DNA of 64,000 nt from Candidatus Vicinibacter proximus (GTDB lineage: Bacteria; Bacteroidota; Bacteroidia; Chitinophagales; Saprospiraceae): the NCBI GenBank assembly GCA_016713905.1, contig JADJOE010000001.1, positions 1,055,001 to 1,119,000 on the forward strand, written 5' to 3'. The notes beneath the pieces were generated by a model. It searched no databases, was not told the DNA's origin, and saw only the letters and a list, made by a program, of their open reading frames with translations. How positions within the stretch are numbered: the stretch's first letter is position 1; each line of letters begins with the position of its first letter. Positions 28,470 to 37,764 of this stretch are shown piece by piece. Both the position numbers and the translations under genes were made by a program.

Positions 28470-29165
28470 CTAAATCTTACCAAAAAAATCTTTCAATTTT
28501 TCAACGCCTTCCGTTGCTGTACCGGGCCATACCTGTAGGTTGTCAATTGAATAAAGATCCCTTGTCAGATTGGGGTTTTTGTCAATGTAAAACATGGGAA
28601 TTCCTTCAGGGGTATAGGTCAATAACCCTGCAGCAGGATATACTTGCAGTGAAGTGCCGATGATGACAAAGTAATCTGCCTGTTGGGCAATTTCCATAGC
28701 ACGATACAATAGTGGCACTTCTTCACCAAACCATACTATATGTGGCCTGAGCGGAAATCCTTTTTCGCAGCGATCTTCGGCATTCAAATCTTTTTTCCAT
28801 TCGTATACCAATTCAGGATGTCCGGTGCTTCTCACCTTTAGCAATTCGCCATGAAGATGAAGCACTTTACTACTGCCTGCCCGTTCATGCAGATCATCTA
28901 CGTTTTGAGTAAGGATATGGACATCAAATTGAGATTCCAGTTCTGCAAGTCCATAATGTGCATGGTTTGGATTTACGGTAAGCAATTGTCTCCTTCGTTG
29001 ATTATAAAAATCCAAAACGAGTTCACGATTTTTTCGCCACCCTTCTGGAGAGGCCACCTCCATTACATCATGTCCCTCCCACAGTCCTCCCGCATCCCGG
29101 AAGGTGCTTATCCCACTTTCTGCGCTCATTCCTGCACCGGTCAGAACTACTAATTTTTGTTTCAT
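28470..29165 (-). CDS. cobB: NAD-dependent protein deacylase, zinc-less sirtuin
   Basis: The protein has 231 residues. The Sir2 motifs are GAGMSAESGISTFRD (9-23), QNVDDLH (87-93) and the catalytic H105 in HLHGE. Y54 and R57 form the YxxR pair that in Sirt5/CobB enzymes binds succinyl and malonyl lysine, so desuccinylase activity is likely. The four zinc cysteines expected between about 109 and 140 are absent except for one (RCEKG), as in other short Bacteroidota sirtuins. It removes acyl groups from lysines, forming O-acyl-ADP-ribose and nicotinamide. Confidence 0.92.
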   Translation of the reverse strand: MKQKLVVLTGAGMSAESGISTFRDAGGLWEGHDVMEVASPEGWRKNRELVLDFYNQRRRQLLTVNPNHAHYGLAELESQFDVHILTQNVDDLHERAGSSKVLHLHGELLKVRSTGHPELVYEWKKDLNAEDRCEKGFPLRPHIVWFGEEVPLLYRAMEIAQQADYFVIIGTSLQVYPAAGLLTYTPEGIPMFYIDKNPNLTRDLYSIDNLQVWPGTATEGVEKLKDFFGKI

Positions 29166-29315
29166 GTAGGTGTATTAACTGGAGAAAAAGAAACCCAAGA
29201 TAAGTTAAAATATTTTATAAAAATCATAGCACTCCGGATTAAACATAAACAATTTAATGCAGTCTAAGCTTTACTATCTACTTTGGAGTTTTAAGTTTTT
29301 GCAACTTTTTTTATT

Positions 29316-30641
29316 ATGCCAATGATATTTAACTGGAAACCTTGCTTGGGAATCTTTTCCTTTATTTTGTTTACTTTATCCCTGCACTGCCAAAATATAT
29401 ATTTTCCGCCTGTCACGGGCAGCGTCTGGGAGACAACAAGTCCTGCATCGTTAGGCTGGTGTGAAGAACATTTACCAGAATTGTATGATTTCCTTGAAGA
29501 CGCCAATTCAAAGGGTTTTATAGTTCTGAAAGACGGTCGTATCGTTTTGGAAAAATATTTTGGCACATTTACAAAAGACAGTCTCTGGTATTGGGCATCT
29601 GCAGGCAAATCCCTGACTTCTTTTTTAGTTGGCATCGCGCAACAGGAAGGCAAACTTTCCATCGAAGACCCAAGTTCAAAATATTTGGGAACCGGTTGGA
29701 CCGACTGTACCGCACAAGAAGAAGCACGTATTAAAGTAAGGCACCAGCTTACCATGACCACAGGTTTGGATGATGGTGTTCCTAATGTTGATTGTACGGA
29801 TAAAGATTGTTTGAAATGTCTTGCTGAGCCTGGGAAAAGATGGGCCTACCACAACGCGGCTTACACCCTTTTGGATAAGGTTATTGAATCTGCCACTGGA
29901 GCAAATCTGAATTCTTTTGTACTCTCCAAACTGAGTACCCAGACAGGAATTTATGGTAGTTTTTTACCGATTGACTTCAACAATGTTTTTTTCAGTAAGC
30001 CAAGGGTCATGGCACGATTTGGATTATTGATGCTGAACAAGGGCAACTGGAACGGCAACCAGATTTTAAAGGACATGGATTATTATCAGAAAATGATTAC
30101 AACTTCTCAGGATCTCAATAAATCTTACGGTTATCTGTGGTGGCTGAATGGCAAAGCTTCATTTATGGTTCCCGGCCTTCAATTTGTTTTTCCGGGATCT
30201 CTCACTCCAAATGCACCTACAGATATGTTTTCCGCACTCGGAAAAAATGGTCAGATCATTCATGTGGTACCCAGCCAAAATCTGGTGGTAGTAAGAATGG
30301 GAAATGCCCCCGGAACAGGAGCAGTTCCCATTACATTGCCTGATACCATTTGGCAAAAATTAAATAAGGTCATGTGTCTGCCTTCTGCAACAGATGAATC
30401 TGCAACTCAAAATTTGAATGCAGTAAAAATTAATCAACAAGCGGATCATATAACGGTGATGTGGGACGACAGGCAATTTGATTTGAAATTGATTAACTCA
30501 GCAGGCGATATTCTTCTTCAGAAAAACTCAGTAAGATCAGAAGTTCAAATCAACGCACATTGGATTAACCCCGGGATATATTATATCCGGTTACAGGATG
30601 CAAATGGACGGTCTGTCGTAAAAAAAGTGATGATCCAATAA
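29316..30641 (+). CDS. Secreted serine hydrolase (class C beta-lactamase fold), T9SS
   Basis: The protein has 441 residues with a signal peptide (to about residue 26, HCQ). The beta-lactamase/transpeptidase-like domain carries S95-A-G-K98 (SxxK) and Y178-H-N180 (YxN). The last ~75 residues (KLINSAGDILLQ... NPGIYYIRLQDANGR... KKVMIQ) are a type A T9SS sorting domain. It is predicted to be an exported esterase, peptidase or beta-lactamase-like enzyme; the substrate is unknown. It is divergent from the sirtuin with 150 nt between. Confidence 0.9.
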   Translation: MPMIFNWKPCLGIFSFILFTLSLHCQNIYFPPVTGSVWETTSPASLGWCEEHLPELYDFLEDANSKGFIVLKDGRIVLEKYFGTFTKDSLWYWASAGKSLTSFLVGIAQQEGKLSIEDPSSKYLGTGWTDCTAQEEARIKVRHQLTMTTGLDDGVPNVDCTDKDCLKCLAEPGKRWAYHNAAYTLLDKVIESATGANLNSFVLSKLSTQTGIYGSFLPIDFNNVFFSKPRVMARFGLLMLNKGNWNGNQILKDMDYYQKMITTSQDLNKSYGYLWWLNGKASFMVPGLQFVFPGSLTPNAPTDMFSALGKNGQIIHVVPSQNLVVVRMGNAPGTGAVPITLPDTIWQKLNKVMCLPSATDESATQNLNAVKINQQADHITVMWDDRQFDLKLINSAGDILLQKNSVRSEVQINAHWINPGIYYIRLQDANGRSVVKKVMIQ

Positions 30642-30813
30642 TATAATCGGATTCAACTTTATTTTATGGTAAGCAGATGTGTGTTAGCTCAAAATGACAC
30701 AAACTATTTGTAATATATAATTGGTTTAAACCTGTGATGGATGAAAAGAAAATGAGTCAGGTAAATTTTATAGAGATTAAGAAGAAACCAACCATCTTTA
30801 AGAGTTGAATTTT

Positions 30814-31270
30814 GATTCCGATACCTCATCATATCGTTATTGGATGAGAAATTCAGCCCGGCCTTTTTCATTTTAGCTAAAACGGATTTAAAAAGCGTTC
30901 AAAACAAAATACTGTTTGAGCTCGCATGCAGGTAAGCTAATAAATTTATGACAAAAAGGCCTAGAGCTATTATTGCTGGTTAAGGTGACTGACCGATTTC
31001 CGCAATGCGGAATGAAGCACGACAGTGCTTCAAGGGAAGGAACCGCGAAAGCGGCTAACGAGGAAATTAGAGAATTTGAAAATTTGAAAATTAGCTAATG
31101 AATGACTGAACGATTTTCGCAAAGCGAAATGGCTTGCGACAGCAAGACAATTGAGGGAACAGCGAAAGCTGAATTTATTTGATTTGGAATAGAAATTCTA
31201 ATGCATAGAATGGGTTTATTAAGACAAAAAAGAACAATGATAAAAGGATGGAATTTGGGTCAACTTTATT
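30814..31270. repeat. ~455-bp composite repeat, copy 1
   Basis: The left module (GATTCCGATACC..., the palindrome TTTTAGCTAAAA at 30871-30882, then AAAAAGCGTTC) is followed by two three-hairpin repeats and a right module (GGAATAGAAATTCTAATGC...). It matches the segment at 50611-51062 nearly throughout. The left module alone recurs at 45274-45405. No coding potential is seen. Confidence 0.75.
30986..31171. repeat. Pair of three-hairpin repeats, variant stems
   Basis: Unit 30986-31059: stems TTCCGC/GCGGAA, GAAGCAC-GACA-GTGCTTC and CCGC-GAAA-GCGG. Unit 31103-31171: TTTCGC/GCGAAA, CTTGC-GACA-GCAAG and CAGC-GAAA-GCTG. Loops are conserved while stems change on both sides. Confidence 0.85.
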
Positions 31271-31320
31271 GAATTCCGGGGTCCGCAAAACTGGATTCTT
31301 CCAAAATTTTTGACTTGACC
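31271..31320. mobile_element. IS-end-like fragment
   Basis: The stretch with GGGGTCCGCAAAACTGG and ending ACTTGACC matches 53027-53067 with few changes. There it adjoins a 14-codon transposase-like stub, so both are likely ends of a decayed insertion sequence. Confidence 0.4.
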
Positions 31321-31358
31321 AAGGAAAATGGTATCAGTAAGGCTGTAAAATTTTGATC

Positions 31359-32657
31359 TTATTGTTTATTGGAATTAAATCTTCCAGCGAAAACCAAACG
31401 ATCATAGCGGGTGCCGAATGGGCGGTAATAAACCATGATGAGATAATCGTTCTCGGTCTCATACCAATCGCCTTCGTAAAAGCTGGTAGTAATTTTTCCC
31501 TCGTCATCGGTAGTGGCATACATGTAATCGAATACCGCATTTTTGATGTAAAAGGTACCGGAATAGGCTCTTTCCGTTTCATCATATTCCATTCGGAACT
31601 CCTGCTTAAGTTTCCAGTCGGTCAATGCACCATAGAGGTAAACTGCATGATCAGAAGGTACATTGGTTTGCAGTTTTGCATGTGCCCAGACATATTCACT
31701 GCGATAATCTGAAGAGGCATCGTAATCATCTTCAAGTGCATACATCACTCTTCCGTTAAAATCAAAATCAGTGTGGTAATTTTTATACAATCTGGATTCT
31801 TCCGGTTTGAAATAACAATGAAATTCATTGTCTTTCTCATCCCAATAGGATATGCCCAAAGTCTTGTGCTGGATGGATCGCAAATCTTTTCGCCGGTATT
31901 CTTTCATGCCCGGAAAAAGTATGCCATCCTGTTTGGTATAATTCAATTGATTTCCGGAAAAAAACAAAGGCTCCGTCAATATCTTTTTTGTCATTGGATT
32001 CCCGTTCTGAAGGATTTCAATCTGTACCTCCAGGCCCGGATTATAAATAATACTCTGGCCACCACTAACGATCAGACTGATGGATTGATGGGTCAATACT
32101 TTCTCCGGATCAACAGGATTTATAAATCTTGGCGTCGCCCTGAAACTGTTGTCCGTTACATAAAATTTTCTGGTAAAATAGACTTCACCTGTATTGTCGT
32201 ACACCGCCAGCATAAAATTCCCGGTGACCCTGAAACTCATGTCGGCAGAAGGAAGGGTAAGCTGATAATGTACATAGGGAGTGTAGGTCTGCGAAGAGGC
32301 GCGGAATTTTTGTATCTGCAACTCTGTAAAACCATCCAGGTATTCCAGCAATTGCAAATCAGACATAGTCCAGTCTTTGTTGTAATGACAAATCCCATAA
32401 AATAATTGTCTGGGCGTTCCTTCCATCAAATCAAAATGAACCTGGAGTTGATAAGATTTATTCAAATGGAGGATCGGTAAAAATACCGGATCATTATTTT
32501 CTCTTATGGAAATGGATTTTACCAATGCATTATATTGGGTATCTACTGCAGCTATCTTATTAAAGTTCAACTGCGCTTCCAGAATAGTGGAACAAAATAA
32601 AAAAAACACCAATACGATACCGGTGTTCCAAGGAGGTGTAAGGATGGTTTGCTTCAT
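31359..32657 (-). CDS. T9SS plug protein (DUF5103)
   Basis: The 432-residue protein starts at the ATG that gives MKQTILTPPWNTGIV; a GTG two codons earlier is also open. The signal peptide ends near residue 29 (ILEAQ). The rest is beta-rich with the DUF5103 pattern (HFDLMEGTPRQLFYGICHYNKDW, YTPYVHYQLTLPS, YLYGALTDWKLKQEF, YYRPFGTRYDRL). In flavobacteria this 'Plug' closes the SprA translocon channel on the periplasmic side until cargo engages. Its presence fits the many sorted proteins here. It is 52 nt after rlmN on the same strand. Confidence 0.9.
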   Translation of the reverse strand: MKQTILTPPWNTGIVLVFFLFCSTILEAQLNFNKIAAVDTQYNALVKSISIRENNDPVFLPILHLNKSYQLQVHFDLMEGTPRQLFYGICHYNKDWTMSDLQLLEYLDGFTELQIQKFRASSQTYTPYVHYQLTLPSADMSFRVTGNFMLAVYDNTGEVYFTRKFYVTDNSFRATPRFINPVDPEKVLTHQSISLIVSGGQSIIYNPGLEVQIEILQNGNPMTKKILTEPLFFSGNQLNYTKQDGILFPGMKEYRRKDLRSIQHKTLGISYWDEKDNEFHCYFKPEESRLYKNYHTDFDFNGRVMYALEDDYDASSDYRSEYVWAHAKLQTNVPSDHAVYLYGALTDWKLKQEFRMEYDETERAYSGTFYIKNAVFDYMYATTDDEGKITTSFYEGDWYETENDYLIMVYYRPFGTRYDRLVFAGRFNSNKQ

Positions 32658-32709
32658 CTCCACAAATCAACGAAATTTCCCGGACAATGTTGCCTTTTAT
32701 TTGTTCAGG

Positions 32710-33753
32710 TTAGTCCCGATTTGCCAACTGACCACAGGCAGCATCGATATCCTTGCCGCGACTACGACGGACGGTAATCATGACACCATGTTTGTGGACT
32801 GCCTTGGCAAAAGCCTCCAGACGATCTTCAGAGGATTTTTGATAATCAATTCCAGGGACAGGATTGTATTCAATGATGTTTACCATCACCGGAAAATGGC
32901 TGCACAAACGGACCAGATTTTTTACATCCAGCGCATTGTCGTTGTAATGTTCAAAGGCGATGTATTCATAACTGATCTTGGTTCCGATCTTGTCATAAAA
33001 ATATTTCAAGGCACCCATCAATGCGTGCAGATTGTTGTGCTCATTAATGGGCATCATGTCCTGCCGTTTTTCATCATTAGCCGCATGCAGGGAGAGTGCA
33101 AGATTTACTTTTAATTCTTCATCTGCCAATTTTTTAATCATCTTGGCTATTCCAGCTGTGGATACGGTAATCTTGCGATAAGACATGTCCGGACCCACCT
33201 GATCATTCAATCTGCGAATGGATTGAATTACATTTTTATAGTTCAACAGTGGTTCGCCCATACCCATATACACGACGTTGGAAACAGGCTTTTCATAGAC
33301 TTCTAGGCATTTTTTATTTACTTCGGCATATTGATCAAAAATTTCTGCAACGGTCAACTGTCGCAGCAGACCCATCCTGCCGGTAGCGCAAAAACTGCAG
33401 GTGAGGCTGCACCCGGCCTGTGAAGAAATACACACCGTGTAGCGATTTTTCTCCAGGACCGGAATCAACACAGATTCAATCTTTAAACCATCATGCAGGA
33501 CAAAACGGAATTTGAGGGTGCCATCCCGACTCTTCTGCATTTTGTCCAGCTTCAGCGCTTTTATTTCGAAATGCTCATTAAGCAACCTACGTTGTTCGAT
33601 GCTGAGATTACTCATGTCGTCAAATGAACGAACAGCATGTTTCCACAACCACTCCTTGACTTGTTTGGTCCGGTATTTCTCAAAGCCCAGTTCAAGCAGA
33701 CTTGCAGCAAGTTGCTCGTCGGTAAGCTGTAGAATATCTTTCTTGTTACTCAA
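32710..33753 (-). CDS. rlmN: 23S rRNA (A2503)-C2 methyltransferase RlmN
   Basis: The radical-SAM motif CSLTCSFC (C115, C119, C122) follows VCISSQAG, and the methyl-carrying Cys near the end is C340 (DAACGQL). RlmN methylates A2503 of 23S rRNA and A37 of some tRNAs. No ATG exists before residue ~45, so a TTG is used. I chose 33753 (SNKKDILQLTDEQL) because it aligns with family starts. The earlier TTG at 33780 falls inside a candidate -7 box. The length of 347 residues is normal. Confidence 0.93.
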   Translation of the reverse strand: MSNKKDILQLTDEQLAASLLELGFEKYRTKQVKEWLWKHAVRSFDDMSNLSIEQRRLLNEHFEIKALKLDKMQKSRDGTLKFRFVLHDGLKIESVLIPVLEKNRYTVCISSQAGCSLTCSFCATGRMGLLRQLTVAEIFDQYAEVNKKCLEVYEKPVSNVVYMGMGEPLLNYKNVIQSIRRLNDQVGPDMSYRKITVSTAGIAKMIKKLADEELKVNLALSLHAANDEKRQDMMPINEHNNLHALMGALKYFYDKIGTKISYEYIAFEHYNDNALDVKNLVRLCSHFPVMVNIIEYNPVPGIDYQKSSEDRLEAFAKAVHKHGVMITVRRSRGKDIDAACGQLANRD

Positions 33754-33777
33754 ATTACTTGTATTATGAAAAGAATG

Positions 33778-33785
33778 CAAAATTA
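33778..33785 (-). promoter_or_regulatory. -7 box candidate for rlmN
   Basis: On the minus strand TAATTTTG matches TAnnTTTG, 24 nt before the TTG at 33753. If it is used, translation cannot start at 33780. Confidence 0.35.
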
Positions 33786-33884
33786 AGCTTTTATCCCGAC
33801 AAGCTTGTAAAGGGTCTGTGAATACAGTTAACCGGGCATATGTAATGTCGTCTAAGCCATTTCAAATGGTTCACTAAAATTGGT

Positions 33885-33892
33885 TAGTTTTG
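33885..33892 (+). promoter_or_regulatory. -7 box candidate for the DUF3089 gene
   Basis: TAGTTTTG fits TAnnTTTG and lies 52 nt before the ATG at 33945. A TTTC about 20 nt upstream could be a weak -33 element. Confidence 0.35.
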
Positions 33893-33944
33893 TTGCTTAA
33901 TCCATAATAACCGCCTGTCTGCCAGTTTATCCTTTATCTTAATT

Positions 33945-34952
33945 ATGCATAAAATTTTTATCCTTTTCTCCCTCCTCACTTTATTTTCTTGTGCCGTTCC
34001 AAAACCGAAGGGCCCATTCAACCCTGCTAAAACAGGTCAGGCACCCAGATATCAGGATTCTTATTATTGGGCAGCTCTGCCTACCCGCAAAGATGCAGCC
34101 GATTCAGTTCCACCGGGCGTGGAGGATGGTTTATTGCCTCAGGATGTAGATGTGTTTTACCTTCACCCTACCTCATTTTTTAAGAAGAAATATGGAAATG
34201 GTTGGAATGCAGACCTCACCAACAACGAATTGAATGCGGCCACTGACAAGTCTGGCGTTTTATATCAGGCTTCTATTTTCAATCAGGCTGCGAAAGTGTA
34301 TGCGCCCAGATACCGACAGGCACATTATTATGCTTTTTTTACAAAAGACAAAAAATCTGCTGATCAGGCTCTTGCGCTAGCCTACGAAGATGTTTACAAT
34401 GCCTTTCTTTATTATTGGGACAATTTCAACAACAACAGACCAATCATCATTGTAGGCCACAGTCAGGGATCAGAATTGGCAGTACGTCTGCTTAAAGAGG
34501 TTTTTGACAATCCTCAAATGAAAAATAAATTGGTTGCAGCCTATATTCCGGGTTGGCCTGTTTACAAGGATCAGTTTAAGATTCTAAAAGAATGTAAAAC
34601 ACCTTATGAAACCTCTTGCATTTGCAGTTGGCGAACCTACAAAAATGGGACTAAACCAAAATGGTTGGACAAAGAAAGGGAGGTATTTATCACCAATCCG
34701 CTTAGCTGGACCAACGATCAGCTCAAAGTGCCTGAAGATGCCAATAAGGGAATGGTCATCAACATGGGTAATGAACCGACAAAACCCGGCGTGAGTGCTC
34801 AGATACACCGCAATATTTTATGGGCAAGTAAGCCGAAGTTTAGAGGAGCCATTCTATATCAAACCAAAAACTACCACAAGGGTGATTTTAATTTGTATTA
34901 CATCAATGTGCGGGAGAATGTAAGGGATAGAGTTAAGGCCTACTGGAAATAA
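33945..34952 (+). CDS. DUF3089 alpha/beta-hydrolase lipoprotein
   Basis: The protein has 335 residues. The lipobox LFSC gives lipidation at C16. The body is a DUF3089 alpha/beta hydrolase with the nucleophile elbow G171-H-S-Q-G175 (Ser173) and the family segments DVFYLHPTSF and YAPRYRQAHYYAF. It is predicted to be an outer-membrane or periplasmic esterase. Substrate unknown. It stands alone, divergent from rlmN. Confidence 0.88.
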   Translation: MHKIFILFSLLTLFSCAVPKPKGPFNPAKTGQAPRYQDSYYWAALPTRKDAADSVPPGVEDGLLPQDVDVFYLHPTSFFKKKYGNGWNADLTNNELNAATDKSGVLYQASIFNQAAKVYAPRYRQAHYYAFFTKDKKSADQALALAYEDVYNAFLYYWDNFNNNRPIIIVGHSQGSELAVRLLKEVFDNPQMKNKLVAAYIPGWPVYKDQFKILKECKTPYETSCICSWRTYKNGTKPKWLDKEREVFITNPLSWTNDQLKVPEDANKGMVINMGNEPTKPGVSAQIHRNILWASKPKFRGAILYQTKNYHKGDFNLYYINVRENVRDRVKAYWK

Positions 34953-35014
34953 TAGAATGAGGATTAATCTTACTTAAGTGGTCTAAAAATAACGATTACA
35001 AATTCTCGCTTGTA

Positions 35015-35479
35015 CTAAGCAGCAGCACCCAGTAATTCGACCTCAGCCAGCAAGGCTGCAAGCAAAATGGTTCTGCCAGAATCACTCAGTTCGAATTCGT
35101 TTTCATCGTCCGGACCAACAGATAATTCAATAAATTCAATCAGGTCGTGTTGTGCACTGTGCTCGTAATAGTGGTCCAGCACAGAAGCCAGATCCTTTTT
35201 GTCATTGATGATTTCCCATACGGAATCTTCTGTTTTTTCAATTTGTTCAAGGTCCGGATTAGGCAATGGTCCTGACTTTCGGTAACTGTCATAGATCACC
35301 GCAAACAAAAATAGGAGATAATCCATCTCATCATCCGTCAGGGATTCTGCATTGGATCCTGCCAGTACGTCGAGCAATTCCTGGTGGTCGTTTTCCAGGG
35401 CCTCAAAAGCATCATCCACATCCTTACTTTGTGATTCGAATCGTGCAATGGTTTGGTCGATGGTTTGTGTGGTGATCAT
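35015..35479 (-). CDS. Acidic protein of unknown function
   Basis: The protein has 154 residues, is very acidic and mostly helical, with no signal peptide and no recognised motif. Its ATG overlaps the stop of the AlkA-like gene by 4 nt (ATGA), indicating coupled translation. Acidity and coupling could mean a partner or small regulator of the glycosylase, but this is a guess. Confidence 0.65.
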   Translation of the reverse strand: MITTQTIDQTIARFESQSKDVDDAFEALENDHQELLDVLAGSNAESLTDDEMDYLLFLFAVIYDSYRKSGPLPNPDLEQIEKTEDSVWEIINDKKDLASVLDHYYEHSAQHDLIEFIELSVGPDDENEFELSDSGRTILLAALLAEVELLGAAA

Positions 35480-36105
35480 ATTTTTAATTTCAAGTCTTTA
35501 TAAGCCCAAAGATATAGACAAGCTGTCGAACGGTAAGGTTTCCAACGCTGAGAAATCTGCTCCATTTTTAATTTTAAGGCCTTTTTTTCTTCTTTCAGAC
35601 GATAAATCTCCACAAGAGCAGTTTGAATGCCATAATCATCTAAGGCAAAGACATCTTCCCGCCCCAGGCAAAAGATCAACACCATTTCCACCGTCCACCT
35701 TCCCACACCCTTGATGGCAGTTAGTGAGGCTATAATTTCATCGTCTGTCATCGCATGAAACTGTTCATCTTGCCATCCATGGAGTTTGAAATATTCTGCA
35801 ATATTTTTGATGTACTGTGCTTTTTGGTTGGATAGCCCACAACTTCTGAGCGTTTCGTGATCCGTTTGAATGATGTCCTCAACAGAAGGGAAATCCCCGC
35901 TGTATAAATCCAAAAATCGTTGATAAATGACTCTGGCGACTTTAGTGGATAATTGTTGACTGATGATAGAACTCACCAGGTCCTTCAAGACCATTCCATC
36001 AAAAGTCCGCTCAAAAATCCGTTCCGGAGGTGTCTCCTGAATAATTTTGTGCATCCTTTTATCTTTGGACAAAATATCAAGGATTTTTATATTAGAATTT
36101 TTCAT
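35476..36105 (-). CDS. DNA-3-methyladenine glycosylase, AlkA-like
   Basis: The 209-residue protein starts at ATG 36105; a TTG at 36117 is open but less likely. The helix-hairpin-helix-GPD signature is complete: SSIISQQLSTKVA, then LTAIKGVGRWTVEM and the catalytic Asp at 157 in FALDDYGI. It lacks the AlkA N-terminal beta domain, like short DNA glycosylases of Bacteroidota. It excises alkylated bases for base excision repair. The acidic protein gene overlaps its end. Confidence 0.9.
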   Translation of the reverse strand: MKNSNIKILDILSKDKRMHKIIQETPPERIFERTFDGMVLKDLVSSIISQQLSTKVARVIYQRFLDLYSGDFPSVEDIIQTDHETLRSCGLSNQKAQYIKNIAEYFKLHGWQDEQFHAMTDDEIIASLTAIKGVGRWTVEMVLIFCLGREDVFALDDYGIQTALVEIYRLKEEKKALKLKMEQISQRWKPYRSTACLYLWAYKDLKLKI

Positions 36106-36112
36106 ATATTTG
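36105..36112 (+). promoter_or_regulatory. -7 box overlapping the divergent start codon
   Basis: TATATTTG matches TAnnTTTG and is 21 nt before the ATG at 36134. It overlaps the start codon of the divergent glycosylase gene, so the two genes' expression could interfere. Confidence 0.4.
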
Positions 36113-36133
36113 CTCAATTATTAGTTAAATATA

Positions 36134-37756
36134 ATGAAAACTTTTGCCGCGGTCTTGTTGAGTTTGATGGTCAGTTTCTCAGGAATCAGCCAAAACTGGA
36201 ACATGTCACAATGCTTTCGTTACGATGATCCTAATCTGCCATTCCGTGGACCTGTAGCCTACAACGATGTCTGGGGCTACGTGTGCCCGGCAGGGGAGGA
36301 AGTAGGAATTATAGGCACAGTGGACAGTATTTTCTTTTTTGAAATTGCGGGTTCCTGCAGCGGAAGTTTACGAAAAATATTTAGTTTCAAGGGAGGGGCT
36401 TCTTCCATTTGGAGAGACATCAAAACGTATAGAAACTATGCGTACACTACAGCAGATGAAGGAACAGAAGGTTTACTAGTTTTTGATCTGGAGGATGCGC
36501 CGGATTCTATTGCTTTCATGGGGAGAGATGACAGTACTTTCCATCGGGCGCACAATCTTTTTGTGGATACAGCAACAGGGCATCTTTACATTGCCGGAGC
36601 AAGCCTGAATAATGTGGGCATCAGTCTGATCATGTATGACCTCAATCCGGACCCAAGTCATCCGCAGCTGATAAAAAAGATCAGTTTGCCTGGTGGATAC
36701 GTGCACGATGTGCATGTTCGAAATGATACCGCTTTTGCCTCTCACGGATATTATGGGTTGGGAATTTATGCCATTCACCCGAATGGTAATTTTACTGAAA
36801 TTTCATCCATCACCAATTACCCTCAAAAGGGATACAACCACAGCAGCTGGGTGACCCGCGATGGAAAAAATCTGGTATTCGCAGATGAGTCTCATAACAT
36901 GGGCTTAAAAATTTACGAGTTGAACGACATCAGCAAACCTAAGTTGGCCAGCATTTTTCGTTCAGCACTTTTAGCACCCGGGGACACTGCCAGTATCGTG
37001 CACAACCCATTCATCAAAGACGATTATATTTATTTGGCCTACTACCATGATGGCGTTCAGATATTTAACATGGCTGACCCTAAGAATCCGTACAAGGTTG
37101 CTTATTTTGATACAGAACCGAATAATACCGATTACTCGGGATATCAAGGATGTTGGGGCGTGTATCCCTATTTACCATCCGGAAGAGTCATTGCCACCGA
37201 CATAGCAAATGGTTTTTTTGTGATCAATGTGGATATATTACTTGCTTTGAATGATGTAAAACTCGAAGCAAATGCTGAGCAAGAAGGCATCATGTTGCAT
37301 TGGGATATTTTGGCAGACCAATCCAGCGGTACCGCTGGAATTGAATTGCAGAAAAGTACAGATGGGATGACATGGGAAGGAATGTACGGATTAGGTGATC
37401 ATGAAATGTCTGCTAGTTGGATGGATCATACCCCTATGGAAGGTCAGAATTATTACCGCATGACGTGGATGGAAAATGGGGTACAAAAATCCACTGAACC
37501 CGTCAGCGCCCTTTGGTCTAAAGAAGAAACACAAGGATTAATTTACCTGATAGGCGATGAAATCTATCTGCAAAAAATGCATGCAACAGAATTTGAAGAG
37601 TTGAAAATTTATAACCTCGATGGCAGACTATTGGAATCAACCATTCAACCCTCTTTTCCGGTAAAAATAAAACATGCGATACCGGGTAGCATGCTTTTAT
37701 TGGAAATAAAAAAGACCAACGGCGGAAGCGTTTTCACCAAAGGATTCTACAAATAA
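36134..37756 (+). CDS. LVIVD-type beta-propeller, T9SS sorted
   Basis: The protein has 540 residues with a signal peptide (1-19, SGISQ). Residues 30-370 form a propeller of LVIVD/choice-of-anchor B type (DDPNLPFRGPVAYNDVWGYV, AHNLFVDTATGHLYIAGAS, HDVHVRNDTAFASHGYYGLGIY, WGVYPYLPSGRVIATDIANGFFV). A beta domain and a divergent type A T9SS tail (LKIYNLDGRLLES...GFYK) follow. It is predicted to be on the cell surface; function unknown. Gap to the divergent glycosylase ATG is only 28 nt. Confidence 0.85.
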   Translation: MKTFAAVLLSLMVSFSGISQNWNMSQCFRYDDPNLPFRGPVAYNDVWGYVCPAGEEVGIIGTVDSIFFFEIAGSCSGSLRKIFSFKGGASSIWRDIKTYRNYAYTTADEGTEGLLVFDLEDAPDSIAFMGRDDSTFHRAHNLFVDTATGHLYIAGASLNNVGISLIMYDLNPDPSHPQLIKKISLPGGYVHDVHVRNDTAFASHGYYGLGIYAIHPNGNFTEISSITNYPQKGYNHSSWVTRDGKNLVFADESHNMGLKIYELNDISKPKLASIFRSALLAPGDTASIVHNPFIKDDYIYLAYYHDGVQIFNMADPKNPYKVAYFDTEPNNTDYSGYQGCWGVYPYLPSGRVIATDIANGFFVINVDILLALNDVKLEANAEQEGIMLHWDILADQSSGTAGIELQKSTDGMTWEGMYGLGDHEMSASWMDHTPMEGQNYYRMTWMENGVQKSTEPVSALWSKEETQGLIYLIGDEIYLQKMHATEFEELKIYNLDGRLLESTIQPSFPVKIKHAIPGSMLLLEIKKTNGGSVFTKGFYK

Positions 37757-37764
37757 ATATGGTT

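Noticed and set aside
31773..32405. 210-codon plus-strand frame opposite the T9SS plug gene
   Set aside because: Antisense to a well-supported secreted protein and lacking its own signal or family motif.
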